A stretch of 64,000 bases of DNA from JBEKTY01 sp049515555 (GTDB lineage Bacteria; Planctomycetota; Planctomycetia; Pirellulales; Thermoguttaceae): contig JBEKTY010000026.1 of NCBI GenBank assembly GCA_049515555.1, positions 14,477 to 78,476 of the forward strand, written 5' to 3'. Below the pieces are notes generated by a model. The model saw only the letters and a program-made list of their open reading frames with translations, ran no database searches and was not told where the DNA came from. Positions 15,772-23,857 of the stretch are shown one piece after another (position 1 is the stretch's first letter; every line of letters begins with the position of its first letter). The translations under genes and the position numbers were made by a program.

Positions 15772-15969
15772 GACACTCACGGAGGCCACTCGCAAGGACG
15801 TACAGCCACAGTTCGATGCACGTTGCATCGGACTGCGCGCGATACATCGACGAAGCACAGAGACAACAGCAGCAACGACCAGAAGAGTTGATCGAAAGGC
15901 AGGAAGAAACGTGCCATAGATAAAGAAAAATCGCTCCTGGCTCAAGCCGGTTGCGATTGTTGCGGGTCG

Positions 15970-16020
15970 CCAACGACAGGAAGAACCGAAGCTCTTCCTG
16001 CCTTGGGCCACTGTCGTTGG
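15970..16020. terminator. branched hairpin between convergent genes
   Basis: CCAACGACA (15970-15978) pairs with TGTCGTTGG (16012-16020), and inside it CAGGAAGA (15977-15984) pairs with TCTTCCTG (15993-16000). It lies between two convergent genes and may terminate both, though no U-run is present. A smaller hairpin, CGATGCA/TGCATCG, is at 15814-15830. Confidence 0.4.
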
Positions 16021-16047
16021 GTTGTCGTAATCGGAAACGCGACGGTA

Positions 16048-16467
16048 TCACGCCTGCTGCGGCTCGCCGTAGACACGGACGAACGCCTGCTCGGCGGTCT
16101 CGCCGGGCGCGGGCCACACCTTGGGCTTGCTGAAGCCGCGCGACCCACCAACGTCGCCATACCGCCGCCAGTGAAGCCAGTCGCTGGTCGCCTTGACCGG
16201 CAAGGTCAGCAAACCGACGATGGCGCTCTTACTGCTGGTCACGGCGTGCTGCCGCATCTCCACGATGGTGTCGCAGACCGCCTTCTTCAGATCGTCGGCG
16301 CTCACCTGCACGACCACCGGCCCGGATTGGGCCGCAGGAGCCATCTGCGCGATGATCGCCTTGACCGCATCCTGCAAGTCGGTCGCACTCATCTGGACAA
16401 TGGGAGCTTGATTGGCGACGGCGGGCGCGGCCTCCGTCGTGTTGCTATTCTGATTCGTTTCGGGCAT
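16048..16467 (-). CDS. hypothetical protein
   Basis: A 139-residue protein that I do not recognise. The N-terminal 20 residues are polar and low complexity (MPETNQNSNTTEAAPAVA). Two related segments follow, IVQMSATDLQDAVKAIIAQM and VVVQVSADDLKKAVCDTIVE, an internal duplication of about 30 residues. The C-terminal third is rich in Trp and Gly (DWLHWRRYGDVGGSRGFS). ATG 16467 has GAAGGAG six bases upstream, a strong site. It is the last gene of a minus-strand group that starts near 17,898 and is separated from the nuclease gene by a terminator-like hairpin, so it probably has its own promoter. Confidence 0.65.
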   Translation of the reverse strand: MPETNQNSNTTEAAPAVANQAPIVQMSATDLQDAVKAIIAQMAPAAQSGPVVVQVSADDLKKAVCDTIVEMRQHAVTSSKSAIVGLLTLPVKATSDWLHWRRYGDVGGSRGFSKPKVWPAPGETAEQAFVRVYGEPQQA

Positions 16468-16544
16468 GAAAATCTCCTTCTGCGAGGACTACAGAACTGA
16501 GGAACAACTCCCCTCGCCAACGTGACACAAGGGAAAACAAGGTA

Positions 16545-16574
16545 GACCGGCAACCACGCTGGTGGCTGCCGGTC
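16545..16574 (-). terminator. terminator of the RecB-like gene
   Basis: GACCGGCA-a-CCAC and GTGG-c-TGCCGGTC (16545-16557, 16562-16574) form a 12-bp stem with one mismatch, 20 bp past the stop of the nuclease gene. On the minus strand it is followed by TACCTTGTTTT. Confidence 0.6.
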
Positions 16575-16594
16575 AAGAATTGAATGAAAACCGT

Positions 16595-17410
16595 TCAGCC
16601 GTTCCAGTTCCGGCATTGCTCACGGTACGGACAGCCAGGGCAGTTCATCGCCGATGGGGCCGGGTAGAAGCAATCCGACTCGATTGCCCGCCACACGTTC
16701 TCGACCACCCGCTTCGTGCGAGTGACCTGCGCGGGATCGACCGGCGTCAAGTGCCGATCAACGACCGGCTCCTTCGCCTTGGTCAGAATGATGAACTCCA
16801 ACTGGACCGGCTTGCCGGGGGCGAAGTCCTTCGCCAGTTCCGAGTACAGAATCAGTTGCTCGGCGGCGTCTTCGGCCTGTTCCTGGCTCCATCGCGATCG
16901 CGCGGTCTTCCAATCGCTGACGACCAACTCGCTGCCGGTGTCAACGATGAGATCGACGCGGCCCAGGATGTCGGGGCAGTCGGGGACGACGGGGCCGCGA
17001 AGCTCCTCCTCGACGGCAAGAATCTGGCCCGATGGCCGCGCCGCTTCACTTTCCTGGAACGTGGTCAGGATTCGTTCGGCCAGGAGCCCCAAGGACTCGC
17101 GGTCCTCGCCCTTGCCGAAACGCACTTGCTCCAGCTCCCGCGACTTCCACTCTTCCGAAAACTCGGCGAGGAGGGCGGCGTTGCTGGGCGGCGGATTGCC
17201 GCTGAGCAGCTCCCGGAAATGGAACTCGATGCTGCGATGCACTGCACCACCGAAGACGAGCGACGAGGAGACAAGTTCCTCCGGCAGGCCCAGCCGATAC
17301 TTGAAGAAGAATTTCAAGGGGCAGGTCTGGTAGAGGCGAATGGCCGAGAACGATAGGTAATCGCGGGACGTGGGCGATTGGATGGCAGTGGGTTCGACCT
17401 GTGCAATCAA
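16595..17410 (-). CDS. RecB/Cas4-family PD-(D/E)XK nuclease with Fe-S cysteines
   Basis: A 271-residue single-domain nuclease of the RecB/AddB-C/Cas4 type. The N-terminal LSFSAIRLYQTCPLKFFFKY holds the first Cys, and three more sit at the C-terminus (MNCPGCPYREQCRNWNG), the arrangement that binds a 4Fe-4S cluster in these enzymes. The active site is GRVDLIVDTGSELVVSDWKT (Asp, then DxK) with a preceding His (GGAVHRSIEFH). TTG 17410 is the likely start: GGGAGG lies eight bases upstream and overlaps the end of the previous gene, and no ATG follows for a long way. Paired with the 161-residue gene upstream, separated by only two bases, so the two are translated together. Probably end-processing in recombination or replication of the element. 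Confidence 0.8.
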   Translation of the reverse strand: MIAQVEPTAIQSPTSRDYLSFSAIRLYQTCPLKFFFKYRLGLPEELVSSSLVFGGAVHRSIEFHFRELLSGNPPPSNAALLAEFSEEWKSRELEQVRFGKGEDRESLGLLAERILTTFQESEAARPSGQILAVEEELRGPVVPDCPDILGRVDLIVDTGSELVVSDWKTARSRWSQEQAEDAAEQLILYSELAKDFAPGKPVQLEFIILTKAKEPVVDRHLTPVDPAQVTRTKRVVENVWRAIESDCFYPAPSAMNCPGCPYREQCRNWNG

Positions 17411-17412
17411 GG

Positions 17413-17898
17413 TTAGCGCCTCCCGTTGGAACTGCCGTTGGCCGATGCCTTCAGCTCGTCGATGGTTTGTGACGCCTCGGTGATGCTCAACTCCTCCGGC
17501 TCCTGGACGTCGAAGCGCCCCTGAAGCTCGGCGGCGAGGTCGATCCCGTGCCGTTCGGCAATGGAGCGGAGGGCACGGGCCTGGCTGGCCGTAGCGCGGC
17601 GACCACCGGAGCGCCGGGGAGCGGCGTGGCCGTTCCCGTTGCCGCCGTGAGTGCCGTTGCCGTTAGCCGACGCATGGCCGTTGGTCGCGACGTTCCCCGT
17701 CTGTTGCTGCCGCGTCAACTCTTCGTCAATGGACTGCTGGGCCAGTCGGAAGACCTGCCGGATGCGATCCTGGAAACGCTCAGGATCTTGGATCAGGCTG
17801 GAGTCGAGTTCGACTTCCAGATTGACGCTGGCCCCACGGGAGCCGTAGTTGTTGTCGGCAATCTTACGGCTGACGCCGACGTTGGTTTTGAGAGGCAT
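17413..17898 (-). CDS. hypothetical protein coupled to RecB-like nuclease
   Basis: A 161-residue protein without a family I can name. It has an N-terminal beta-rich part (MPLKTNVGVSRKIADNNYGS, then ASVNLEVELDSSLI), a helical part (about residues 40-66), a Gly/Asn/His-rich linker (about 70-95) and a C-terminal helical domain (ASQARALRSIAERHGIDLAA) that resembles a small DNA-binding or SAP-like unit. ATG 17898 is preceded by AAGGAG. The stop lies two bases before the TTG start of the RecB-like nuclease, so the two act together. A single-strand-binding or recombination accessory role would fit but is not shown by the sequence. Confidence 0.65.
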   Translation of the reverse strand: MPLKTNVGVSRKIADNNYGSRGASVNLEVELDSSLIQDPERFQDRIRQVFRLAQQSIDEELTRQQQTGNVATNGHASANGNGTHGGNGNGHAAPRRSGGRRATASQARALRSIAERHGIDLAAELQGRFDVQEPEELSITEASQTIDELKASANGSSNGRR

Positions 17899-18255
17899 GT
17901 GGGAAAACTCCTTGATTGGTTGGACGGTATGGCTGCCGGGGCGGAGACCCCCAACAAGAACAAGAACTCAAGAAAGGCCCCAGCAGGCCGCTGGCGCGGC
18001 GATGTCCAAGGGGCGGCCAAGACAGCCTGCCCGCCTGCCAAGAAGCGCAGCGGGCCTATGCGGGGCCGTAGGACGGCCACGGGCAGCCGGACGGGACGCA
18101 CGAAACGCCGCCGTCCGGCAGCTTTAGGAAATAGGCAATCTGGGCGAGCAAGAAAAACACCTGCCCGGAGGGACCGTGGTGCGGCTGTTACTTTCATTGA
18201 TCATGGTCGTCATGGACGGATTCCTTATGTATTGGGGGGTGAAAATGCGTGTGGG
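17899..18255. other. gene-free leader region
   Basis: About 355 bp upstream of the recombination gene pair on the minus strand. I see no ORF, palindrome or terminator that stands out. Confidence 0.4.
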
Positions 18256-18414
18256 TTAGCGGCGGCCCTTTCCCTGGCCCGCGACAGCTACGAATGTGCC
18301 GCACGCAGCAAGGATGCCGAACAGGGGCCAGAGGCCCAAGACGGGACCGACGAGTATCCCGGTGCCGATCATGGCGAGTGCCAACTTGCCGGTCGATTCA
18401 TCAATACCCTTCAC
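18256..18414 (-). CDS. small membrane protein
   Basis: A 52-residue peptide with a hydrophobic stretch covering two possible short membrane helices (LALAMIGTGILVGPVLGLW and LFGILAACGTFVAVAG) and a basic end (GQGKGRR). GTG 18414 was chosen because AAAGGA lies six bases upstream; an in-frame TTG at 18444 lacks such a site. It lies between the recombination pair and the protease gene on the same strand. Holin-like or toxin-like peptides have this look, but no partner or antitoxin is seen, so the function is open. Confidence 0.5.
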   Translation of the reverse strand: MKGIDESTGKLALAMIGTGILVGPVLGLWPLFGILAACGTFVAVAGQGKGRR

Positions 18415-18550
18415 ACATAGTCCTTTCAGAAAGAGGGGGGACAATCAGACGACCGGCCTGCATGGCTGGGCCATTCGGCAGAGCCAGTACGAAGCCAGTC
18501 GATACGTTACGATGTTGCGGAGAAGAGGAGATGCAAGATTCGCCAGTGAA

Positions 18551-19156
18551 CTACCCGCCGATGCGTCGGCACACGTCCTGGACGAACGCGAACTTGGCTC
18601 GCAGACTGGGCGTAGCATGACGTGGCAGGGGTGACTTGCCGTGAGAATTGCCGCGCCCGCCGCAGCTGCGAAGCCATCGTGCGAAGGTCTCGGCAAAGTC
18701 TTCGGCAGGACTCGTCATGGCGTACCGGCTCAAGAAGTCTTCGCGGTCGGTAGGGCGCTGAGGCCAGGACTCATCGTACCGGGCACCGAAGGCTTTCCGG
18801 AACGCCCGGCTCCGGCACACCGGGCCGGGGTGGTGATAGGCCAGAGCGTGGCCGAACTCGTGCCGCAGCACGTCACGGAGCGAACCTCGGTCCTGCCACG
18901 GTCCATGCAACAAGACCCACTTGGGGATGTAGACGTGGCCGGGGTCGAAACCGAACATTCGATAGAGGGCGCTCTCGCCCTCAACGAAGAAGCCCAGTGC
19001 GCCCCACAGGCTCGGCGGCGGCAGCCAACACCAGACGACCTGGGTCCGCATCAGCCGCGTGCGCCCGTACCACAGCCCGGCGCGGTCCAACTCACGCTGA
19101 ACGTCGAGGTAGGCCGATTCCAGTTGTCGAAAGGTAACGGAGTGGCCGCGTTTCAT
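18551..19156 (-). CDS. putative zinc metallopeptidase (HEFGH)
   Basis: A 201-residue protein with the zincin motif HEFGHALAYHH near residue 97 and a downstream EDFAETFARW (about 153) that can give the third zinc ligand. No signal peptide, so it is probably cytoplasmic. Aromatic residues are abundant in the N-terminal half. It resembles the small 'putative zinc-binding metallopeptidase' proteins found in phage and islands; the substrate is unknown. The start MKRGHSVTFRQLE at 19156 has no ribosome site. A TATACT box lies six bases upstream, so the mRNA may be leaderless. The longer frame from 19312 looks non-coding. An ImmA-like role in cleaving a repressor is possible but not supported by a known neighbour. 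Confidence 0.65.
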   Translation of the reverse strand: MKRGHSVTFRQLESAYLDVQRELDRAGLWYGRTRLMRTQVVWCWLPPPSLWGALGFFVEGESALYRMFGFDPGHVYIPKWVLLHGPWQDRGSLRDVLRHEFGHALAYHHPGPVCRSRAFRKAFGARYDESWPQRPTDREDFLSRYAMTSPAEDFAETFARWLRSCGGRGNSHGKSPLPRHATPSLRAKFAFVQDVCRRIGG

Positions 19157-19266
19157 AGTCGTAGTATAGCAGTCTCGGCAAAGGGAGGGATTGAGCGCCC
19201 GTGAACAGAATGAAGCCGGAACGGGTCGGACGAATGGATCATCGTCCGACCCATCCGGGCCATCGG

Positions 19267-19878
19267 CTACGCGGCGTTGTTGAAGTCGTTTTCGCCGGTG
19301 AACGTGCGCCACGACTCTTGCAATTCTCGCCGCAACTGGCTGACGCGGCCCGGCGACACGTCGAACTTGCGCGCGGCAGCGCCGGTGCCATTGCCGAGAG
19401 AGAGGAACCGTGCGACCTTGCGGTCACGCGGCTTGAGGGTCTTCATCCATGCGGGAAAGTCGATGCGGCTGGCGGCCAACTCGGCGGGGGTGCAGGTGTT
19501 GTCGGGGACGAGAACCTCCTCCCAGCACTCGTCTTCGGTGTCGTACTTGTCGAGGCGCTCGACGGTGACGTTCTTCGCCCGCTGGCAATAGCGGGAGGAG
19601 ATGTCGTTGCAGTTGAGACTGCCTCCGGTCATGCGACCGTCCTTGACTTGGGCCACGCCGAAGCGGGCCAGGACGCTGGCGTAGGCGAGACTGAGCTTGT
19701 TCAACTCGGCCAGCCTGGCAACAGCGCAGCAGGCGTTGCAGATCGTGGCCTGAACGCACTCCTCGCGTGATTCGGGATCGAGGTGGCGGAAGGCGATGCG
19801 GGCGTGACGGCGGATGCGAGGGAGAAGTCGCAAGAACAGGGCTTGCCAATCGGGGGACGGAAATGCAGTGCAGATCAT
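19267..19878 (-). CDS. sigma-70-like / HTH regulator
   Basis: A 203-residue protein. The N-terminal helical part (ALFLRLLPRIRRHARIAFRH, ESREECVQATICNACCAVAR) resembles region 2 of ECF-type sigma factors, with an unusual set of Cys residues. The C-terminus (LKPRDRKVARFLSLGNGTGA, then ARKFDVSPGRVSQLRREL) is a clear region-4-like helix-turn-helix. ATG 19878 has a strong AGGAGG nine bases upstream. A GC-rich hairpin (19903-19926) just above could be its operator. It may direct transcription of element genes, for instance the minus-strand group or the divergent defence operon. Such proteins occur in planctomycete islands, but their targets are not known to me. Confidence 0.6.
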   Translation of the reverse strand: MICTAFPSPDWQALFLRLLPRIRRHARIAFRHLDPESREECVQATICNACCAVARLAELNKLSLAYASVLARFGVAQVKDGRMTGGSLNCNDISSRYCQRAKNVTVERLDKYDTEDECWEEVLVPDNTCTPAELAASRIDFPAWMKTLKPRDRKVARFLSLGNGTGAAARKFDVSPGRVSQLRRELQESWRTFTGENDFNNAA

Positions 19879-20375
19879 TCGGGGTGACCTCCTGATAGCT
19901 ATGGCCACCCCGTGACCGGGGCGGCCACACGGGGGAATAGGGAAGTGGACCGCCCCGGCTGATTCGGGTCATGCCGGGGCAAACGATGAAACTGGTCTCG
20001 CTGCGAGGTGCATTGCGAACCAGAAACGCGAAAGCCCCGCCGACCGACCGGAAATGGGCGATAGGCGGGGCTTCAGCGTAAGAAATGGCGGGATGCCGTA
20101 GGTATGCGTCACCGCCAAGGCATTATGACCCGTTCCTGACCCGGATTTAGCATGGGCGGTTGGCCGCCGTCCGGCTGTCCGAACAAAATTTCGGTCGATT
20201 GGTCGGGATCTGACCATCCCCGCTAATAGACTGGGTGGTGGACTGGCTCGCCGAATCGCCCCTGGCCGTCCACAAATCCGGGGCCACACGGCCTACTTGC
20301 GGGCGGGTGCAGATGTTGGTAAGGTTTTAAGTATCTTGAAATGCTGAACATTTCCGCCCATTTGGGAGCCAAACC
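19879..20375. other. divergent promoter region before the defence operon
   Basis: About 500 bp between the sigma-like gene (minus) and the defence operon (plus). It holds the hairpin GGCC-a-CCCCG/CGGGG-c-GGCC (19903-19926) and a 9-bp inverted repeat AAGCCCCGC/GCGGGGCTT (20033-20041, 20065-20073). An AT-rich stretch near 20,320-20,350 is the likely promoter of the operon, but I cannot fix the -10 and -35 boxes. Confidence 0.45.
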
Positions 20376-20597
20376 ATGAAAACGAAGGACGACGAGTACG
20401 TCCGCATCAAGCAAGCGGCGACGATGTTGGGGCTTTCGCCCAACACGGTCAGGAAGTGGGGTGCTTTGGGCAAGATCCCCGAGTTCCGGCATCCGGTCAA
20501 CTCATACCGGCTCTACAGACGGTCTGACCTGGAAAAGCTGATTGCCCAGGTCGAGAAGTCGCGGGTACAACCCTCCCCGAAACGCAAGCCACGCTGA
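20376..20597 (+). CDS. MerR/Xis-like HTH protein leading the defence operon
   Basis: A 73-residue DNA-binding protein. VRIKQAATMLGLSPNTVRKW is a MerR/excisionase helix-turn-helix and GKIPEFRHPVNSYRLYRRSD its wing; the tail is basic. ATG 20376 has GGAG seven bases upstream. It lies 38 bp before the DrmD-like helicase on the same strand, so it is probably transcribed with it and may repress or activate the operon. A very similar HTH architecture is seen in the small protein at 9927, but the sequences differ. Excisionase function is the alternative, less likely so far from the attachment sites. Confidence 0.75.
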   Translation: MKTKDDEYVRIKQAATMLGLSPNTVRKWGALGKIPEFRHPVNSYRLYRRSDLEKLIAQVEKSRVQPSPKRKPR

Positions 20598-20635
20598 ACC
20601 CTATCAACGCCGAACCGGCGAGGAACGACCACACC

Positions 20636-23600
20636 ATGACGACAAGCACGCTGGACCTGCTGCCTGGCACCGAAGTCCACGCTCGGGGGCTGCGCTGGGA
20701 AGTCGTATCCAGCCAGGGTCTCGGTCCACAGACCCTCTTCCGGCTGCGCGGGCTGGAGAACGCCGTCCTGGGGCACGAACTGGACGTGCTGCATCCCTTT
20801 GAGGTAATCGAGCCGATCCGTCACGACCTCCGCCCCGAGCGTGCGGCACCGCTGGTGAACTGGCTGGTCTACCACCAGGCGTTCCTCCTGGAGCAGGCCC
20901 TCGGCCCCGATGCCCTGCTGGCCGTCCAGCCTGGTCGCCTCCGCATCGAGCCCTATCAGCTCGTGCCGGTCCTGCGGGCAATCCGCATGGTCCGCGTGCG
21001 CCTGCTGCTGTGCGATGGCGTCGGCTTGGGCAAGACCTGCCAGACCGGCCTCGTCCTTACCGAACTCACGGCACGTCGGCTGGTGCATCGCATCCTCATC
21101 GTCTCGCCCGCTGGCCCGTTGCTGGAACAGTGGAAGGTCGAGATGTCGGAGCGGTTCGGCCTCCGCATGGAAGTGATCGACCGGGCCAAGCTGGAAGAGA
21201 TCCGCCGCAGCACCGAGCTGGGCTCGAATCCCTTCGACCATATCCCGCTGGGCTTGGTGTCGGTCGATTTCCTCAAGCAGGAACGGGTGCTGGAGCAACT
21301 CGATCGCGCCAGCTACGACGCGGTGGTCATCGACGAAGCCCATCACTGCATGGACGTAGGCGGAATCCAGGACCGCGAGGACTCGCTACGGCGTCGGCTG
21401 GCTGAGGTCCTCGCCCGGCGCTCCGACTGCCTGATCCTGGCCACCGCCACGCCGCACGACGGCAACGACCGCTCCTTCGCCTCGCTCTGCGAATTACTCG
21501 ACCCGTCGCTCGTCGATGGCCGTGGGCAGCTGCGGGCCGAACGCTACCGGCCCTATGTTGTCCGCCGACTGAAGAACCATATCGTCGATCCGGTAACGAA
21601 ACTGCCTCTCTTCAAGGAGCGCAAGGTTCTGCCCATCGCCGTAAAGCCCGATCCCAAGCGGCATGCCAAGTTCATCGCAATGCAAAAGGGCCTCATGGAG
21701 CTGATCGCCCCCGAACTGCGCCGGGCGTTTCGCAACAAGAACTATGCCGACGTGCTCGCCTTCATCGCCCTGCTGAAGCGGAGCGTCTCCTCGGTCGAAG
21801 CCTGCAAGTCTACGCTCTCCGTCGTGGCCGACCGCTTCGAGGGCCTGCTGTCCGAGAAGGTCGAGACCGAAGAAAGCCGTCGCCAGCGCCGTCGCACGCT
21901 GCGGGAGTACCTTCGCAAGCAAGAACGCTTCGGCACGGTCAGCAAGGAAGAGGAAGACGAGCGGACGCTGTTGGAAGCCGAAGACCTGGCCCAGCAGCTG
22001 GCGCAGCTCGAACGCGAGATCCGCACCAGCGCCCGACATACGGCCAAGGTATCGAGCATCGTCGAAAAGCTGGAGGAAGTGATCGAGCTGGCCGGTGATG
22101 CCCTGGCCCAGGACCCCAAGCTCGATCAGCTCGTCCGCGAGATCACGGCGATCCGCCAGCAGGAGCCCAAGGCGAACGTCCTTGTCTATACGGAATACGT
22201 CGATACCCAGCGGGCGGCGGTCGCGGCACTCAAGGCCATGCCCTGCATCGGCACCATTCTAACCATGTCGGGCGACGACAACGACAAGACGCGGCAGGCC
22301 ATCACCCAGCGGTTCCGTGAGCAGGAGGGCCTAATCCTGGTCAGCACCGACTCGGCTGCCGAGGGTCTCAACCTGCATCAACGCTGCCACCAGCTGATCC
22401 ACATGGAATTGCCGTTCAACCCGAACCGGCTGGAGCAGCGCAATGGCCGTATCGACCGCTACGGCCAGCATCTGGACCCCATCGTCCGCTACTTCTTCCT
22501 GCGCGGCACATTCGAGGACCGCATCCTGTTGCGGCTGATCGCCAAGTACGAGAAGCAGCGGGCCCGGCTGACCTTCGTCCCCAACACGCTGGGGCTGACG
22601 ACTTCCGGCGATGCCGCTCAGGCGCGGCTGTTGGCGGGCATCATGGACGAGGACACCAAGCTCTTCCGCGACGAGCCGACGCTGTTCGACTTCCAGGAGA
22701 GCGACGAGGCGGAAGGGGCCGATCCGGCGACCAAGGAACTCTTGGAGGAGATCGACCGCAGCCTGAAGGGGTTCGAGCAGGCGGCCCGCACCAACACCTG
22801 GTTGGGCGAGGCGGGACTGAACGCCGAAGAGAAGCTGCTCACCGAAGCCAATGCAGCCCGCGCCGCTGGCAACCGCGTCAATGCCGTGGACCTGGCAGCG
22901 TTCGTCTGCGATGCCGTGCAGCTCGATGGCGGCCAGCTTGTCGGCCATGTTGAAGACGATCACTTTCAGCTTCGCTTGCCCTCGGCTTGGCGCTACGGGT
23001 TGGAGTACCTTCCCGGCTACGACGCCGAGAAGAGCCTGGTGCGGCTGACGACTAAGCTGGAAATCACCACCGATGGGGACGAGAACCCTGTCGGCTTTCT
23101 CGGGCGTGCCCATCCGCTCGTGCGCCGGGCCTTGGATCGCGTTCGCAATCTATCCTTCGGCGGTGCCGCAGTCCAGTCACAGGACCCGCGCGCCAGCGCC
23201 GTCCGCGCCGACGTGCCGGAGCCACAGTTGCTCTATACCTTCCTGGGGCGCATATCCAGCCGGGCCGGGCGAGAATTGGAGCGGGTACTCGCGGTTCAGG
23301 TCAGTCCTTCCGGCAAGACCCAGGTCTATGAGAGCGCCGATCACTGGTCGCACCTGGCCGACCTGAAGAAGGCCATCCGCCCCACGGACCTCTGGAAGAA
23401 GCATTTCGCCGCCTGGGCTCCGGGTGCCGTCGATAGTGCTCAGCAGGCCGCCGCAGGCTGCTTCGGCCCTATTGCCAAGGATTTTGCCAGCGAGAGGAAG
23501 CTGACGCTCCAGGCCGAACAAGAGGCCCAGCAGCAGTGGCTGGCCAAGCGGGCGGAGGAGATTACGGGCAGGGCTGATGGCCAGGTTCAACTCGGACTGC

Positions 23601-23857
23601 TCGACCAGCCCGCCAGTCGATCCGGCGATGGCTCATCGTCGCCCGCATGGTGGTCGATCACCGATCCCGAGAAGCGGTTGGCGGCCTTCGGTTCCGATGG
23701 TGGCCAGGCCCCGGCCAAGCGCAGCGAGGCCGATGGCGTATTGCGCATCCATGAGAAGCGAAAAAAGATCCTTGATGCCCTATTGGACCTTGGCCAGCCG
23801 CAGATCGTGCCGCTGGGCGTCTTGATGCTGATGCCGGAGGTGAACCATGCCGTTTGA
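20636..23857 (+). CDS. SNF2-family helicase, DrmD-like (DISARM class 1)
   Basis: A 1,073-residue SF2/SNF2 ATPase. The Walker A motif CDGVGLGKTCQTGLV is near residue 126, the DEAH box VVIDEAHHC near 232, motif III ATATPHDGND near 265, and motifs V-VI (STDSAAEGLNLHQ, QRNGRIDRYGQH) near 570-605. A charged helical insertion lies at 380-480. Length and order fit DrmD, the translocase that opens class 1 DISARM operons. Its stop overlaps the start of the methylase gene by 11 bp, the same pairing as in DISARM. It probably moves along foreign DNA and acts with the methylase and the downstream nucleases. The family call is from motif pattern and context, without a search. Confidence 0.85.
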   Translation: MTTSTLDLLPGTEVHARGLRWEVVSSQGLGPQTLFRLRGLENAVLGHELDVLHPFEVIEPIRHDLRPERAAPLVNWLVYHQAFLLEQALGPDALLAVQPGRLRIEPYQLVPVLRAIRMVRVRLLLCDGVGLGKTCQTGLVLTELTARRLVHRILIVSPAGPLLEQWKVEMSERFGLRMEVIDRAKLEEIRRSTELGSNPFDHIPLGLVSVDFLKQERVLEQLDRASYDAVVIDEAHHCMDVGGIQDREDSLRRRLAEVLARRSDCLILATATPHDGNDRSFASLCELLDPSLVDGRGQLRAERYRPYVVRRLKNHIVDPVTKLPLFKERKVLPIAVKPDPKRHAKFIAMQKGLMELIAPELRRAFRNKNYADVLAFIALLKRSVSSVEACKSTLSVVADRFEGLLSEKVETEESRRQRRRTLREYLRKQERFGTVSKEEEDERTLLEAEDLAQQLAQLEREIRTSARHTAKVSSIVEKLEEVIELAGDALAQDPKLDQLVREITAIRQQEPKANVLVYTEYVDTQRAAVAALKAMPCIGTILTMSGDDNDKTRQAITQRFREQEGLILVSTDSAAEGLNLHQRCHQLIHMELPFNPNRLEQRNGRIDRYGQHLDPIVRYFFLRGTFEDRILLRLIAKYEKQRARLTFVPNTLGLTTSGDAAQARLLAGIMDEDTKLFRDEPTLFDFQESDEAEGADPATKELLEEIDRSLKGFEQAARTNTWLGEAGLNAEEKLLTEANAARAAGNRVNAVDLAAFVCDAVQLDGGQLVGHVEDDHFQLRLPSAWRYGLEYLPGYDAEKSLVRLTTKLEITTDGDENPVGFLGRAHPLVRRALDRVRNLSFGGAAVQSQDPRASAVRADVPEPQLLYTFLGRISSRAGRELERVLAVQVSPSGKTQVYESADHWSHLADLKKAIRPTDLWKKHFAAWAPGAVDSAQQAAAGCFGPIAKDFASERKLTLQAEQEAQQQWLAKRAEEITGRADGQVQLGLLDQPASRSGDGSSSPAWWSITDPEKRLAAFGSDGGQAPAKRSEADGVLRIHEKRKKILDALLDLGQPQIVPLGVLMLMPEVNHAV

